From: Pseudogemmobacter hezensis
GTDB lineage: Bacteria; Pseudomonadota; Alphaproteobacteria; Rhodobacterales; Rhodobacteraceae
Direction: 5' to 3'
NCBI RefSeq assembly: GCF_013155295.1
Contig: NZ_JABJXT010000014.1
Coordinates: 1-64,000, forward strand
Length of the DNA: 64,000 nucleotides
A model generated the notes under the pieces. The model was not told the DNA's origin, made no database searches, and saw only the letters and a program-made list of their open reading frames with translations. Below, piece by piece: positions 20,212 to 29,810 of this stretch; position 1 is the first letter of the stretch; each line of letters opens with the position of its first letter. Made by a program: the position numbers and the translations under genes.

Positions 20212-21780
20212 ATGGCCGGATCTGATATTCTGATCGGTATTGATGCCGGGACATCGGTGATCAAGGCGGTGGCCTTTGATCTGGCGGGGCGGCAGATCGC
20301 CAGCGCAGCGGTGCCAAACCGTTATGAGACGGCGGCCGATGGCTCGGCGACGCAGCCGCTGGGGCAGACCTGGGAGGATTGCGCCCGCGCTTTGCGCCAG
20401 CTGGGTGAACTGGTCGAGGGGCTTTCCTCGCGCACGGCGGCGCTGGCGGTGACAGGGCAGGGCGATGGCACCTGGCTTGCGGGCAAGGGCAATCGGGCGG
20501 TGGGTGATGCCTGGCTCTGGCTGGATGCCCGCGCCGCGCCGACGGTTGATCGCCTGGCCGCCTGTGCCGCCAATCGCGCCAGGTTTGAGGCGACAGGCAC
20601 CGGGCTGAACACCTGCCAGATGGGCAGCCAGATCGCCCATATGCAGAATTTTTGCCCCGAGATGCTGCAATCCGCCGAGGTGGCGCTGCATTGCAAGGAC
20701 TGGCTTTATCTGAACCTGACGGGCGTGCGGGCGACCGACCCGTCCGAGGCCAGCTTTACCTTCGGCAATTACCGCAACCGCCAATATGATGACACGGTGA
20801 TCGCGGCGCTGGGGCTTGAACGTCAGCGCCATCTGCTGCCCCCGATCATTGAGGGCACCGAGACCACCCATCCCCTTTGCCCCGAGGCCGCTGCGGCCAC
20901 CGGGTTGCGGGCGGGCACGCCTGTCAGCCTTGGCTATGTCGATATGGTGATGACGGCGCTGGGGGCGGGTGTTTACGGTGGTGGTGGCCAGGATGTGGCC
21001 TGCTCGACCGTGGGATCTACCGGCGTGCATATGCGGGCGGTGCGCTGGCAGGATGTGCATCTGAACGATGAGGGCACCGGCTATGTGATCTGCCTGCCGG
21101 TGCCGGGCGTGGTGACCCAGGTGCAGACCAATATGGCGGCGACGCTGAATGTCGACTGGGCGCTGGGTCTGGCGGGCGATGCGCTGCGGGCCTTTGGTCA
21201 TGAGGTCAGCCATAAAGAGCTGGTTGTCCGCATTGATGCCTGGCTTGGCGAAAGCCAGCCCGGCCAGATCGTTTACCACCCCTATATATCCGAGGCAGGC
21301 GAGCGCGGGCCCTTCGTCAATGCCCTGGCCCGGGCGGGCTTTACCGGCTTTTCGCAGTATCACGGTTTTGCCGATCTGCTGCGCGCAGTGACCGAGGGGC
21401 TGGGCCATGCGATGCGTGATTGTTACACCGCGATGGGCAAGCTGCCCGGTGAGCTGCGGCTGACCGGCGGCGCGGCGCGTTCGGCGGCTCTGCGTCAGAT
21501 CTTTGCGGCCTCGGTCGATGCGCCCGTGCGTGTCTCACAGCGTGATGAGGCCGGGGCTGCCGGGGCAGCGATGATGGCCGCCGTCGCCATCGGCGCCTAT
21601 AAATCCATGGATGATTGCGTGAATGAATGGGTGATCCCGCTTCTGGGCCAGCCCGAGGCCCCCGACCAGGCCCTGGTCGCCGCCTATTCGCGCATCTTCC
21701 CCGCTTATCAATCGGCACGCCAGGTGCTGGTTCCGGTCTGGGATCAGCTGTCACGTGCCCGCCGCCCGTCAGGAGAATGA
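20212..21780 (+). CDS. eryA: Erythritol kinase EryA
   Basis: 522 residues of the FGGY kinase family. It phosphorylates erythritol to L-erythritol 4-phosphate, the first step of the Brucella/Rhizobium pathway. Recognised by IGIDAGTSVIKAVAF at the start, VTGQGDGTWL (~80), DAWLWLDARAAPTV, LHCKDWLYLNLTG, RATDPSEASFTFGN and a C-terminal LRLTGGAARSAALRQIF. These match EryA closely. The start ATG 20212 has AGAGGGA upstream; an upstream in-frame ATG at 20044 would run through the operator island. First gene of eryABCDHI-fbp. Confidence 0.93.
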   Translation: MAGSDILIGIDAGTSVIKAVAFDLAGRQIASAAVPNRYETAADGSATQPLGQTWEDCARALRQLGELVEGLSSRTAALAVTGQGDGTWLAGKGNRAVGDAWLWLDARAAPTVDRLAACAANRARFEATGTGLNTCQMGSQIAHMQNFCPEMLQSAEVALHCKDWLYLNLTGVRATDPSEASFTFGNYRNRQYDDTVIAALGLERQRHLLPPIIEGTETTHPLCPEAAAATGLRAGTPVSLGYVDMVMTALGAGVYGGGGQDVACSTVGSTGVHMRAVRWQDVHLNDEGTGYVICLPVPGVVTQVQTNMAATLNVDWALGLAGDALRAFGHEVSHKELVVRIDAWLGESQPGQIVYHPYISEAGERGPFVNALARAGFTGFSQYHGFADLLRAVTEGLGHAMRDCYTAMGKLPGELRLTGGAARSAALRQIFAASVDAPVRVSQRDEAGAAGAAMMAAVAIGAYKSMDDCVNEWVIPLLGQPEAPDQALVAAYSRIFPAYQSARQVLVPVWDQLSRARRPSGE

Positions 21781-21781
21781 C

Positions 21782-23290
21782 ATGACCGATATGATTGACC
21801 TCTTTGTAATCGGAGGCGGCATCAACGGCGCGGGCGTCGCGCGGGATGCGGCGGGCCGTGGCCTCTCGGTGGTGATGGCCGAGAAGGATGACCTGGCGCA
21901 GGGGACATCCTCGCGCTCGGGCAAGCTGGTGCATGGCGGGCTGCGCTATCTGGAATATTATGAATTCCGCCTGGTGCGTGAGGCGCTGATCGAGCGCGAG
22001 GTTCTGCTGAACGCTGCGCCGCATATCATCTGGCCGATGCGTTTCGTGCTGCCGCACAGCCCGCAGGACCGCCCCGCCTGGCTGGTCCGGCTGGGCCTGT
22101 TCCTTTACGACCATCTGGGCGGGCGCAAAAAACTGCCCGGCACCCGCACGCTGAACCTGCACCGCGACCCTGAGGGGGCGGCGATCCTGGATCAGTATAA
22201 AAAGGGCTTTGAATATTCCGATTGCTGGGTGGATGACGCGCGGCTGGTGGTGCTGAACGCGCTTGGCGCGGCGGAAAAGGGCGCGACAATCCTGACCCGC
22301 TCGCCCGTGACCTCGGCGGTGCGGGAAAATGGCGGCTGGACGGTTACGGTGAAGAACAGCGTGACCGGGGCCGAGCAGATCTTCCGCGCCAAAGTGCTGG
22401 TGAATTGCGCCGGGCCATGGGTCACCGATGTTATTGAGAATGTGGCGAAAACCCATTCCTCGCGCGGGGTGCGGCTGGTCAAGGGCAGCCATATCATCGT
22501 GCCGAAATGGTGGGCGGGGCAGAATGCCTATCTTGTCCAGAACCACGACAAGCGGGTGATCTTCGTGAACCCCTATGAGGGCGATCTGGCGCTGATCGGC
22601 ACCACCGATATACCCTGGGAAGGCCGCGCTGAGGATGTCGAGATTGCCGAGACAGAGATCGACTATCTGATCCAGGTCGTGAACCGCTATTTCAAGGAAA
22701 AGCTGCGCCGCGAGGACGTGCTGCATGCCTATTCCGGCGTGCGGCCGCTGTTCGACGATGGCAAGGGCAACCCCTCAGCCGTGACCCGCGACTATGTGTT
22801 CGACCTGGATGAGACCGGCGGCGCCCCGATGCTGAACGTCTTCGGCGGCAAGATCACCACCTTCCGTGAGCTGGCAGAGCGTGGGCTGCATAAGCTGAAG
22901 CACATCTTCCCGCAGATGGGGCCGGACTGGACGGCAACGGCGAAACTGCCGGGCGGCGAGATGCCGAACGCGGATTATGAAAGCTTTATCAATGCCAGCC
23001 GCGACACCTTCCCCTGGATGCCGCGTGGCCTGATCCAGTATTACGCGCGGCGCTATGGCAGCCGGATGCAGGATCTGATCGGCACGGCTGCCTCGGTTGA
23101 GGGGCTTGGCCGTCACTTTGGCGGGGATCTTTATGAGGCCGAGGTGAAATACCTCGTCAGCAAAGAATGGGCGATGAGCGCCGAGGATATCCTCTGGCGT
23201 CGCACCAAACATAAGCTGCATCTGACCGAGGCCGAGATCCAGGCCTTCTCGACCTGGTTTGAGGGCTGGAAAGCCGGGGCTGCCGCATGA
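21782..23290 (+). CDS. eryB: L-erythritol-4-phosphate dehydrogenase EryB
   Basis: 502 residues of the GlpD/DAO FAD oxidoreductase family. FAD motif GGGINGAG is at residues 11-18, followed by SGKLVHGGLRYLE and a C-terminal helical domain. In Brucella, EryB oxidises L-erythritol 4-phosphate to L-3-tetrulose 4-phosphate and feeds electrons to the respiratory chain. It starts one base after the eryA stop and overlaps eryC by ATGA. Assignment rests on family plus exact operon order. Confidence 0.9.
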   Translation: MTDMIDLFVIGGGINGAGVARDAAGRGLSVVMAEKDDLAQGTSSRSGKLVHGGLRYLEYYEFRLVREALIEREVLLNAAPHIIWPMRFVLPHSPQDRPAWLVRLGLFLYDHLGGRKKLPGTRTLNLHRDPEGAAILDQYKKGFEYSDCWVDDARLVVLNALGAAEKGATILTRSPVTSAVRENGGWTVTVKNSVTGAEQIFRAKVLVNCAGPWVTDVIENVAKTHSSRGVRLVKGSHIIVPKWWAGQNAYLVQNHDKRVIFVNPYEGDLALIGTTDIPWEGRAEDVEIAETEIDYLIQVVNRYFKEKLRREDVLHAYSGVRPLFDDGKGNPSAVTRDYVFDLDETGGAPMLNVFGGKITTFRELAERGLHKLKHIFPQMGPDWTATAKLPGGEMPNADYESFINASRDTFPWMPRGLIQYYARRYGSRMQDLIGTAASVEGLGRHFGGDLYEAEVKYLVSKEWAMSAEDILWRRTKHKLHLTEAEIQAFSTWFEGWKAGAAA

Positions 23291-24219
23291 CACTGACGCT
23301 TTCGCTGAACACCAACCCGCTGGTGAACCGTTTCGCCGAACCCGCCGATCTGATTGAGACGGTGGCGCGGGATCTGCGCATCCGCGATCTGCAGCTGACG
23401 CATGAGTTCATCAACCCCTCCTGGCCTGCGCCCGTCATCCGCCGTCTGACGCGCGAGATGCAGGCCGCACAGGCACGGACTGGCGTGCGGGTGACATCCG
23501 GCATGACCGGGCCTTACGGGCGGCTGAACCATTTCGGCCATCCCGACGCCGATGTGCGCCGCTATTACACCGACTGGTTCAAGACCTTCGCCGATATCAC
23601 CGCCGATCTGGGCGGGGTTTCGGTGGGCACCCAGTTTGCGATCTTCACCTATAAGGATTTCGACGATCAGGCGCGGCGTGAGGAACTTACTCAGATCGCC
23701 ATCGACCATTGGGCCGAGGTTGCCGAACACGCCAAATCCGCCGGGCTGAAATATGTCTATTGGGAACCGATGAGCGTGGGCCGCGAATTTGGCGAGACGA
23801 TCCAGGAGGCGCTGGCACTGCAGGATCGGCTGACGGCGGCCAATATGGCGGTGCCGATGTGGATGATGGCCGACATCGACCACGGCGATGTCACCAGCCC
23901 CAACCCCGATGACACCGACCCCTATGCCTGGGCGCGGGCGGTGCCCAAACTCTCGCCCATCATCCATATCAAACAGTCGATGATGGACAAATCGGGCCAC
24001 AAACCCTTTACCGCCGATTTCAACGCTAAGGGGCGCATCCAGCCGCAGCCGCTGCTGGCGGCCTTTGCCGAGGGTGGCGCGGTCGACAATGAAATCTGCC
24101 TGGAGCTGTCCTTCAAAGAGCGCGAGCCGAATGACCGCCAGGTCATCGCGCAGATCGCGGAAAGCGTGGCCTTCTGGGCGCCCCATATCGATACGGGCGT
24201 GCAGGATCTGCATATCTGA
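23287..24219 (+). CDS. eryC: Tetrulose-4-phosphate racemase EryC
   Basis: 310 residues with a xylose-isomerase-like TIM barrel. Motifs fitting that superfamily include YVYWEPMSVGREFG (metal-ligand Glu), WMMADIDHGDVTSPN and IIHIKQSMMDKSGHKPF. Work on Brucella showed that EryC interconverts L- and D-3-tetrulose 4-phosphate, not a dehydrogenase step as first thought. It overlaps eryB by 4 bases and is followed 11 bases later by eryD, the conserved ery order. Confidence 0.88.
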   Translation: MTLTLSLNTNPLVNRFAEPADLIETVARDLRIRDLQLTHEFINPSWPAPVIRRLTREMQAAQARTGVRVTSGMTGPYGRLNHFGHPDADVRRYYTDWFKTFADITADLGGVSVGTQFAIFTYKDFDDQARREELTQIAIDHWAEVAEHAKSAGLKYVYWEPMSVGREFGETIQEALALQDRLTAANMAVPMWMMADIDHGDVTSPNPDDTDPYAWARAVPKLSPIIHIKQSMMDKSGHKPFTADFNAKGRIQPQPLLAAFAEGGAVDNEICLELSFKEREPNDRQVIAQIAESVAFWAPHIDTGVQDLHI

Positions 24220-24230
24220 GCGGGAAAGCC

Positions 24231-25178
24231 ATGTCCTCCAGCCGCGATATTGACCCCGAAACCAGCCTCGCCATCCGCGCGGCCTGGCTGCATTACGCGG
24301 GCGGGATGACCCAGGGCGCGGTGGCGAAACGGCTGGGCCTGCCTTCGGTCAAGACGCATCGCCTGATCGCAAAGGCGGTGACCGAGGGCGCGGTTAAGAT
24401 CTCGATCGACGGCGATATTATCGAATGCGTCGCGCTGGAGGATCAGCTCTCGCGCCGTTTCGGGCTGGACTATTGCGAGGTCGCGCCGGATCTGGGCGAA
24501 GAGGGGCTGCCGCTGCGCGCGCTTGGCACCGCAGGCGCGGGTTTCCTGCGCCGTGAGATAGAGCGCGGCGAGACCCCGGTTCTGGGCCTTGGCCATGGGC
24601 GCACGCTGCGCGCGGTGGTGCGGCTTTTGCCGCGCATCAATGCCAGCGGTGTGAAATTTGTCTCGCTTCTGGGCGGGCTGACCCGCAATTACGCCGCGAA
24701 CCCCCATGACGTGATGCACAGCCTGTCGGAAAAAACCGGGGCCACGGCCTTCGTGCTGCCGGTGCCATTCTTCGCCCGCTCGGCCAATGACCGCGAGGTG
24801 GTGCTGGCCCAGCCCGGCGTGCGTGAGATTTTCGATATGTCAGCGGGGGCGGGGCTGAAGCTGGTCGGCATCGGCTCGGTCGATGAAAGCGCGGGGCTGG
24901 TGGCTTCTGGCATGATAGAGCCACATGAGATTGAGGATATCACCAAAGCAGGTGGCGCGGGCGAGATGCTTGGCCATTTCTTTGACGCCCAGGGGCGCGA
25001 GGTGGAAACCCCATTGACGGCGCGGACGCTTTCGGTCGGCTTTGGCGCGGCTGCGGGGCGGATTGTTGCGGTCGCAGGCGGGGCGGATAAACAGGCGGCG
25101 ATACGGGCGGTATTGGCCAGCGGGCGGCTTTCAGGGCTGATTACCGACGAGCCGACGGCGCGGGCGCTTTTGGACTGA
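24231..25178 (+). CDS. eryD: Erythritol operon regulator EryD (SorC/DeoR-type)
   Basis: 315 residues. N-terminal helix-turn-helix (MTQGAVAKRLGLPSVKTHRL, ~residues 26-45) and a C-terminal SorC-type sugar-binding domain with LGLGHGRTLRAVV and LLGGLTRNYA. In Brucella, EryD represses the ery operon and erythritol relieves it. Lying inside the operon, it is likely autoregulated. The paired AT-rich motifs at 19640 and 20073 are candidate sites. Confidence 0.9.
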   Translation: MSSSRDIDPETSLAIRAAWLHYAGGMTQGAVAKRLGLPSVKTHRLIAKAVTEGAVKISIDGDIIECVALEDQLSRRFGLDYCEVAPDLGEEGLPLRALGTAGAGFLRREIERGETPVLGLGHGRTLRAVVRLLPRINASGVKFVSLLGGLTRNYAANPHDVMHSLSEKTGATAFVLPVPFFARSANDREVVLAQPGVREIFDMSAGAGLKLVGIGSVDESAGLVASGMIEPHEIEDITKAGGAGEMLGHFFDAQGREVETPLTARTLSVGFGAAAGRIVAVAGGADKQAAIRAVLASGRLSGLITDEPTARALLD

Positions 25179-25190
25179 AGAGGGAAGAGA

Positions 25191-25985
25191 ATGGAACAGA
25201 AAACCTGGACCGCAGAGGCCTGGACGGGGAAAACCTGGGTCGGCACCAACTGGAAGATGCACAAAGACTGGGCCGCCGCAAAGCGCTTTGCCGAGGGGCT
25301 GATCGCCTCTGACAAAGACCGCGATCCGCGCATCCAGCGCTTTATCATCCCGCCCTATCTTTATGTGCGCGAAATCAAAGAGATGCTGAAGGACACTTCG
25401 GTCAAAGTCGGCGCGCAGAACATGCATTGGGAGAGCGAGGGCGCTTTCACGGGTGAGATTTCGCCCATGATGCTGAAAGATGCCGGTCTCGATATGGTTG
25501 AGCTGGGCCATTCCGAGCGCCGCGAGATGTTTGGCGAAACCGATGAGGGCGTCGGTCTGAAAACCGAATCCGCCATTCGTCACGGTCTGGTGCCGCTGAT
25601 CTGCATCGGCGAGACGCTGGAAGATCGTAATTCCGGCCGCGCGACCGAGGTTCTGGCCGCGCAGACCCGTGCCGCGCTTGCCCGCCTCAGCCCGGCGCAA
25701 AAACAGGCCGAGATCCTGCTGGCATATGAGCCGGTCTGGGCCATTGGCGTGAACGGCATCCCCGCGAAAGCCGATTACGCCGATGCCCGTCAGGCTGAAA
25801 TCATTCAGGTCGCCGAAGAAGTGCTGGGTCGCCGCGTGGCCTGTCTTTACGGCGGTTCCGTCAATCCCGGCAATTGCGAAGAGCTGATCCAATGCCCGCA
25901 TATTGACGGTCTGTTCGTCGGTCGCTCGGCCTGGGAGGTCGAGGGCTATCTGGGGATCATGGCGCAGGTCAGCGCCAAACTGTGA
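25191..25985 (+). CDS. eryH: D-3-tetrulose-4-phosphate isomerase EryH (TpiA2)
   Basis: 264 residues with a triose-phosphate-isomerase fold. Catalytic landmarks: Asn/Lys in [10 protein letters not shown] (~residue 18), His in [14 protein letters not shown] (~105) and Glu in YEPVWAIG (~180), with the phosphate-binding GGSVN near the end. In Brucella, TpiA2/EryH converts D-3-tetrulose 4-phosphate to D-erythrulose 4-phosphate. Its place between eryD and rpiB separates it from the central-metabolism TpiA. Spacing to eryD is 12 bases. Confidence 0.88.
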   Translation: MEQKTWTAEAWTGKTWVGTNWKMHKDWAAAKRFAEGLIASDKDRDPRIQRFIIPPYLYVREIKEMLKDTSVKVGAQNMHWESEGAFTGEISPMMLKDAGLDMVELGHSERREMFGETDEGVGLKTESAIRHGLVPLICIGETLEDRNSGRATEVLAAQTRAALARLSPAQKQAEILLAYEPVWAIGVNGIPAKADYADARQAEIIQVAEEVLGRRVACLYGGSVNPGNCEELIQCPHIDGLFVGRSAWEVEGYLGIMAQVSAKL

Positions 25986-25996
25986 AGGGAAACACC

Positions 25997-26458
25997 ATGA
26001 AACTTGCAATCGCAGGCGACAGCGCCGGTGAAGGTCTGGCCAAAATCCTGGCCGACCACCTGAAAGACAAATATGAGGTGTCTGAGGTCTCGCGCACCGA
26101 TGCGGGCCCGGATGCGTTCTATGCGAACCTCTCGGACCGTGTGGCCTCGGGCGTGATCGACGGCACCTATGACCGGGCGATCCTGGTTTGCGGCACCGGG
26201 ATCGGTGTGGCTATCGCGGCAAACAAGGTGCCTGGCATCCGCGCCGCGCAAACCCATGACACCTATTCCGCCACCCGCGCTGCGCTGTCGAACGACGCGC
26301 AGATCATTACCATGGGCGCCCGGGTGATCGGGCCGGAACTGGCCAAGGCCATCGCCGACGCCTGGCTGGCCGAGACGATGAATTTCGACGCCGCTGGCAA
26401 ATCGGCCGGCAATGTCGATGCAATCGGTGCGGTTGCCGCGAAATACAGCAAGGTCTGA
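25997..26458 (+). CDS. eryI: D-erythrose-4-phosphate isomerase EryI (RpiB)
   Basis: 153 residues of the RpiB/LacAB isomerase family. Visible landmarks are the N-terminal AIAGDSAGE, the catalytic-Cys loop [18 protein letters not shown], and ARVIGPELA near the C terminus. In the erythritol pathway it makes D-erythrose 4-phosphate, which enters the pentose phosphate pathway. Start is ATG 25997 (GGGAAACACC upstream); an in-frame ATG 15 bases earlier lacks a better site. Confidence 0.9.
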   Translation: MKLAIAGDSAGEGLAKILADHLKDKYEVSEVSRTDAGPDAFYANLSDRVASGVIDGTYDRAILVCGTGIGVAIAANKVPGIRAAQTHDTYSATRAALSNDAQIITMGARVIGPELAKAIADAWLAETMNFDAAGKSAGNVDAIGAVAAKYSKV

Positions 26459-26506
26459 GGCCCATTGAACAACGGGCCCCCGGGGACTATCCCCGGCCGG
26501 GCCTGT

Positions 26507-26541
26507 CGGGGCGCGCGACCCTCCTCCTCCTGCGCGCCCCG
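26507..26541 (+). terminator. Intercistronic GC hairpin between eryI and fbp
   Basis: CGGGGCGCGC at 26507 pairs with GCGCGCCCCG ending at 26541. A second GC-rich hairpin lies at 26474-26503. No T tract follows, so I read these as structures that reduce or protect the downstream message rather than as a full terminator. Confidence 0.4.
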
Positions 26542-26564
26542 CCTTAACCCTGCGGGAGATCACC

Positions 26565-27548
26565 ATGCTGCGCCTGCCTGCCGACAAAGCCCCCGAGGGG
26601 ATGCTGCTGGATGATTATCTGACCGGGAAATCCGGCCCGGTTTCCGTGGTGCAGGCTTTTGCGCAGGCGCTGCCGGGGATTGCGGCCCGGCTGGCGGCGG
26701 GGCGGCTTTACTCTGACCCGGCGGCGGTGATCGGCATCAACGAAAGCGGCGACAAGCAAAAGGCGATGGATGACGCGGCGCATCACTATGTGCTGCCTTA
26801 TCTGAAGGCGGCCGGGGTGCGGCTGGTCCTGTCCGAGGAAGCCGAGGATATCGTCACCCTGAACGCCGATGGGCTTTGGGATGTGGCGATGGATCCGATT
26901 GATGGCTCGAACTCTATCGGGATCGGCGCGCCTTTGGGGATGTTCTTCGCGGTGTTCCCGGCGCGTGGCGCGGATTTCCTGCGCCCGGGGGCAGAGACCG
27001 TGGCGGCGGGCTATGCCTCGATCGGGCATTCGCTGGATTACGGCTTTTCGCTGGGCCAGGGGGTGAACCTTTTCGGCTATGACCCCGAGGGAAAGGCTTT
27101 CCGCCAGACCCATGCGCATGTGATGCTGAAGCCAAAGGCCTCGACCATTGCCTATAATGCCTCAAACCAGCGGCATTGGGCCAAGGGGTTGCAGGACTGG
27201 GTCTGCGATGTGGAGCTGGGCCGCGACGGCCCGCGCGGGCGCGATTTCAACATGCGCTGGCTGGCGGCGGCGGCGGGCGAGCTGCACCGCATCCTGATCG
27301 AGGGCGGCGCGTTTCTTTACCCCGCCGACAGCCGCAAAGGCTACGAGAATGGCCGTCTGCGCACGCTTTATGAGGCCTTCCCGATTGCCTTCCTGATTGA
27401 ACAGGCGGGCGGCAAGGCCACCGATGGCGTCAACACGATCCTGACCCGTCTGCCCCAGGCGCATCATGAACATACCCCGCTGGTTTTCGGGGCCAGTGAA
27501 GAGGTCGATCTGATCCGCGATTACCTGACCAGATCGTCAGAAGACTGA
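26565..27548 (+). CDS. fbp: Fructose-1,6-bisphosphatase, class I
   Basis: 327 residues. It carries the Mg/phosphatase motif [17 protein letters not shown] (canonical enzymes have DPLDGSSN) and the substrate-binding stretch [11 protein letters not shown], with [19 protein letters not shown] behind it, all standard for class I FBPase. It hydrolyses fructose 1,6-bisphosphate to fructose 6-phosphate. It follows eryI by 106 bases on the same strand with a good GGGAG site, so it may serve gluconeogenesis during growth on erythritol. The 3' end overlaps the convergent glutaminase gene by 12 bases. The altered DGSN motif leaves a narrower or different substrate possible. Confidence 0.88.
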   Translation: MLRLPADKAPEGMLLDDYLTGKSGPVSVVQAFAQALPGIAARLAAGRLYSDPAAVIGINESGDKQKAMDDAAHHYVLPYLKAAGVRLVLSEEAEDIVTLNADGLWDVAMDPIDGSNSIGIGAPLGMFFAVFPARGADFLRPGAETVAAGYASIGHSLDYGFSLGQGVNLFGYDPEGKAFRQTHAHVMLKPKASTIAYNASNQRHWAKGLQDWVCDVELGRDGPRGRDFNMRWLAAAAGELHRILIEGGAFLYPADSRKGYENGRLRTLYEAFPIAFLIEQAGGKATDGVNTILTRLPQAHHEHTPLVFGASEEVDLIRDYLTRSSED

Positions 27549-28475
27549 CCAGCCCATCCGGTGCGACAGCATCTCAAGCGCCTCTGCGCCCAGATGCGAA
27601 TTGCCGTTGGCGTTCAGCCCCGGCGACCAGACCGCGATTGACGCAACCCCCGGCACCACCGCCAGAATACCGCCGCCGACGCCACTTTTCCCCGGCAGAC
27701 CAACGCGGTAGGCGAAATCGCCCGAGCCGTCATAATGGCCGCAGGTCATCATCAGCGCATTGATCCGCCGCGCCCGCTCGGGCGAGACGACTGATCGTCC
27801 GGTGGCCGGATTTCGCCCGCCATTCGCCAGATACAGCCCGGCGCGGGCCAGCTGCAGGCAGCTCATGGTGACGGCGCAATGGTGGAAATAGACGCCCAGC
27901 ACATGGTCGGGGTCATTGCGCAGATTGCCCCAGGAATGCAGGTAATTCGCCAGCGCCGCATTGCGAAACCCGGTCGCCTTTTCGGCGCGGGCGACCGCCG
28001 GATCGGCGCTGATGGTGTCATCATCGGCGATGAAGCGCAGAAAGCGCAGGATCTCGCCAATGGTTTCGCGCGGCGCACGGGCGCGGGCCAGCAGCGCATC
28101 GGCCACGACCAGGGCCCCGGGATTTATGAAGGGATTGCGCGGGATGCCCTTTTCCTGCTCCAGCAGCACGATAGAGTTGAAGGCATCCCCCGAAGGCTCG
28201 CGCCCGACGCGCCGCCAAAGCGCGTCACCATGCATGCCCAGAGCCAGCGTCAGGGTGAAAACCTTGGAAATCGACTGGATCGAGAAGGGCAGATCCGCCT
28301 CTCCGGCCATGAAGGTCCGGTTATCGGTCAGCGCCACCGCAATGCCGAAGTGATCCGGGCTGACATGGGCCAGCGGCGGGATGTAATCGGCGGGCTTGCC
28401 GCGATCCTTGCGCGCACGCAGCGTCAGCGTGATTTCCTCAAGCGTTTCTTGCAGGGTGTTGATCCGGTCATCCAT
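27537..28475 (-). CDS. glsA: Glutaminase
   Basis: 312 residues of the serine-dependent beta-lactamase-like glutaminase family. Catalytic Ser-x-x-Lys in [25 protein letters not shown] and the late GKSGVGGGI are all present. Hydrolyses glutamine to glutamate and ammonia. Start ATG 28475 (MDDRINTL) is preferred over ATG 28511. It lies 39 bases downstream of the adenylating enzyme gene on the same strand and could be read through from that operon, but has no obvious functional link to it. Confidence 0.93.
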   Translation of the reverse strand: MDDRINTLQETLEEITLTLRARKDRGKPADYIPPLAHVSPDHFGIAVALTDNRTFMAGEADLPFSIQSISKVFTLTLALGMHGDALWRRVGREPSGDAFNSIVLLEQEKGIPRNPFINPGALVVADALLARARAPRETIGEILRFLRFIADDDTISADPAVARAEKATGFRNAALANYLHSWGNLRNDPDHVLGVYFHHCAVTMSCLQLARAGLYLANGGRNPATGRSVVSPERARRINALMMTCGHYDGSGDFAYRVGLPGKSGVGGGILAVVPGVASIAVWSPGLNANGNSHLGAEALEMLSHRMGWSVF

Positions 28476-28514
28476 CCTGGCAGCCTGCCCGGGATCTGAG
28501 GCCCCTGGCAAGGC

Positions 28515-29810
28515 TCATCCGCGTTTGACCAGCACGCGGCGCCGCTTCGCCCCCTCATCCGGCGGCAGGCCGCGTTTGACGGTGATTGCGGGCGGCTGAC
28601 AGCCCAGCCCCGCGGCAACCTTATGCAGGGCCTGCTGCATCGCGGGGCCGGCAATTTCGGGGATGGTTGTATCCAGCCAGACGGTCAGCTGCCCGGCCTC
28701 TTCGATCACCCTATAGTCGCGCACCGGCACCGGCAGCGTCGCCACCGCCTGGCGGATCGCATCTGCGGGCACAAGGCGCGGGCGGCCGTCAGCGCCTGGC
28801 CACCACAGCATATCGTCGGCCCGCCCCTCGATCCGCAAGAGCCGTTGGCTGGCACAGCCGCAGGGGCAGGGCGTGGGATCCGGGATCAGCACATCGTCCA
28901 GGCGATAGCGCAGGATCGGCAGGGTCTGGCGGGTGAAATCGGTGATGACCGGGCAAAAGGCCCCGTTGCCGCCTTCAATCTCATCGCGGTCGAAATGGAT
29001 GTAACGCTCGTTCAGATGCAGAGATCCGTGGCGGCAGGTATAGGCCAGAACCCCCTCGGTGCATTGATAGACCTGCTCGGGGCGCTGGCCGAAAACAGTC
29101 TCTATTATGGCGGAATCCTCGGGTGACAGCACCTCTGCGACCGAGATGATCCGGCGCGGCGCGATGCGCAGCTGGCCCGCCTCCTGCGCCTTTGCGATCT
29201 GGCCCAGGATCTGCGCAGGCGCGATCAGAACCGTCGGCTTTTGCGCATCCAACGCGGCAAGATTGCCTTCAAACGGGTTCAACAGATCGTAAAAGTGAAA
29301 CTGCATCAGCGGATTCGACAGGCTTTCATAAAGCGCATTGTTCGCCCGCAGGAAAAACGCAATCCGTTGCTGCGACAGCAGCGGCGAGGGCCAGAACCGC
29401 CCGCACATCACCGCCGCCCAAAGGGCACGCTCGCGCTTATTGGTCAGGAAAAGCCCGCGCTGGCCCGAGGTGCCGGTCGACAGCCCCACCGCCACATCCC
29501 CGATCATCGGCGCGAAATCACGGCTTTCCTCGGATCGCAGCGCGACCTCCATTGCGGTGTCCAGATGGATGCCGCGGGTGTTGATACCGGTGAAATGCTG
29601 CATCAGCAGCGCCTTGTTCATGACGGGCCAATCCGCCATCGGCGCGGTGGCAAAGGCTGCGTAAAACGGCGAACGCGGCATGATTTTCTGCCGCAGCTTG
29701 CGAAGGCCCGCCGCCTGCCAGGCGATGATCTCGTTGCGGGTGGCAAAGCCCCGGCCGTAACGGGCCGCCAGAAAGGCGCGAAGCGGCGAGGAACCGGGCT
29801 GGGCGATCAT
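28515..29810 (-). CDS. Adenylate-forming enzyme, F390-synthetase/PaaK-like
   Basis: 431 residues. The ATP-binding loop LSTGTSGQRGLF is at residues 110-121. A later YQCTEGVLAY fits the adenylation A5-type motif, and LPILRYRLDDV plus CPCGCASQRL (~315, possible metal site) resemble phenylacetate-CoA ligase and coenzyme F390 synthetase relatives. It would activate a carboxylate as an acyl-AMP; the acceptor is unknown. Last gene of the four-gene operon, overlapping the MBL-fold gene by 4 bases. No coenzyme F420 genes are seen, so a true F390 role is unlikely. Confidence 0.78.
   Translation of the reverse strand: MIAQPGSSPLRAFLAARYGRGFATRNEIIAWQAAGLRKLRQKIMPRSPFYAAFATAPMADWPVMNKALLMQHFTGINTRGIHLDTAMEVALRSEESRDFAPMIGDVAVGLSTGTSGQRGLFLTNKRERALWAAVMCGRFWPSPLLSQQRIAFFLRANNALYESLSNPLMQFHFYDLLNPFEGNLAALDAQKPTVLIAPAQILGQIAKAQEAGQLRIAPRRIISVAEVLSPEDSAIIETVFGQRPEQVYQCTEGVLAYTCRHGSLHLNERYIHFDRDEIEGGNGAFCPVITDFTRQTLPILRYRLDDVLIPDPTPCPCGCASQRLLRIEGRADDMLWWPGADGRPRLVPADAIRQAVATLPVPVRDYRVIEEAGQLTVWLDTTIPEIAGPAMQQALHKVAAGLGCQPPAITVKRGLPPDEGAKRRRVLVKRG

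Noticed and set aside
20080-21408. 442-codon open frame opposite eryA
   Set aside because: Antisense to a firmly identified gene, with no family motif.
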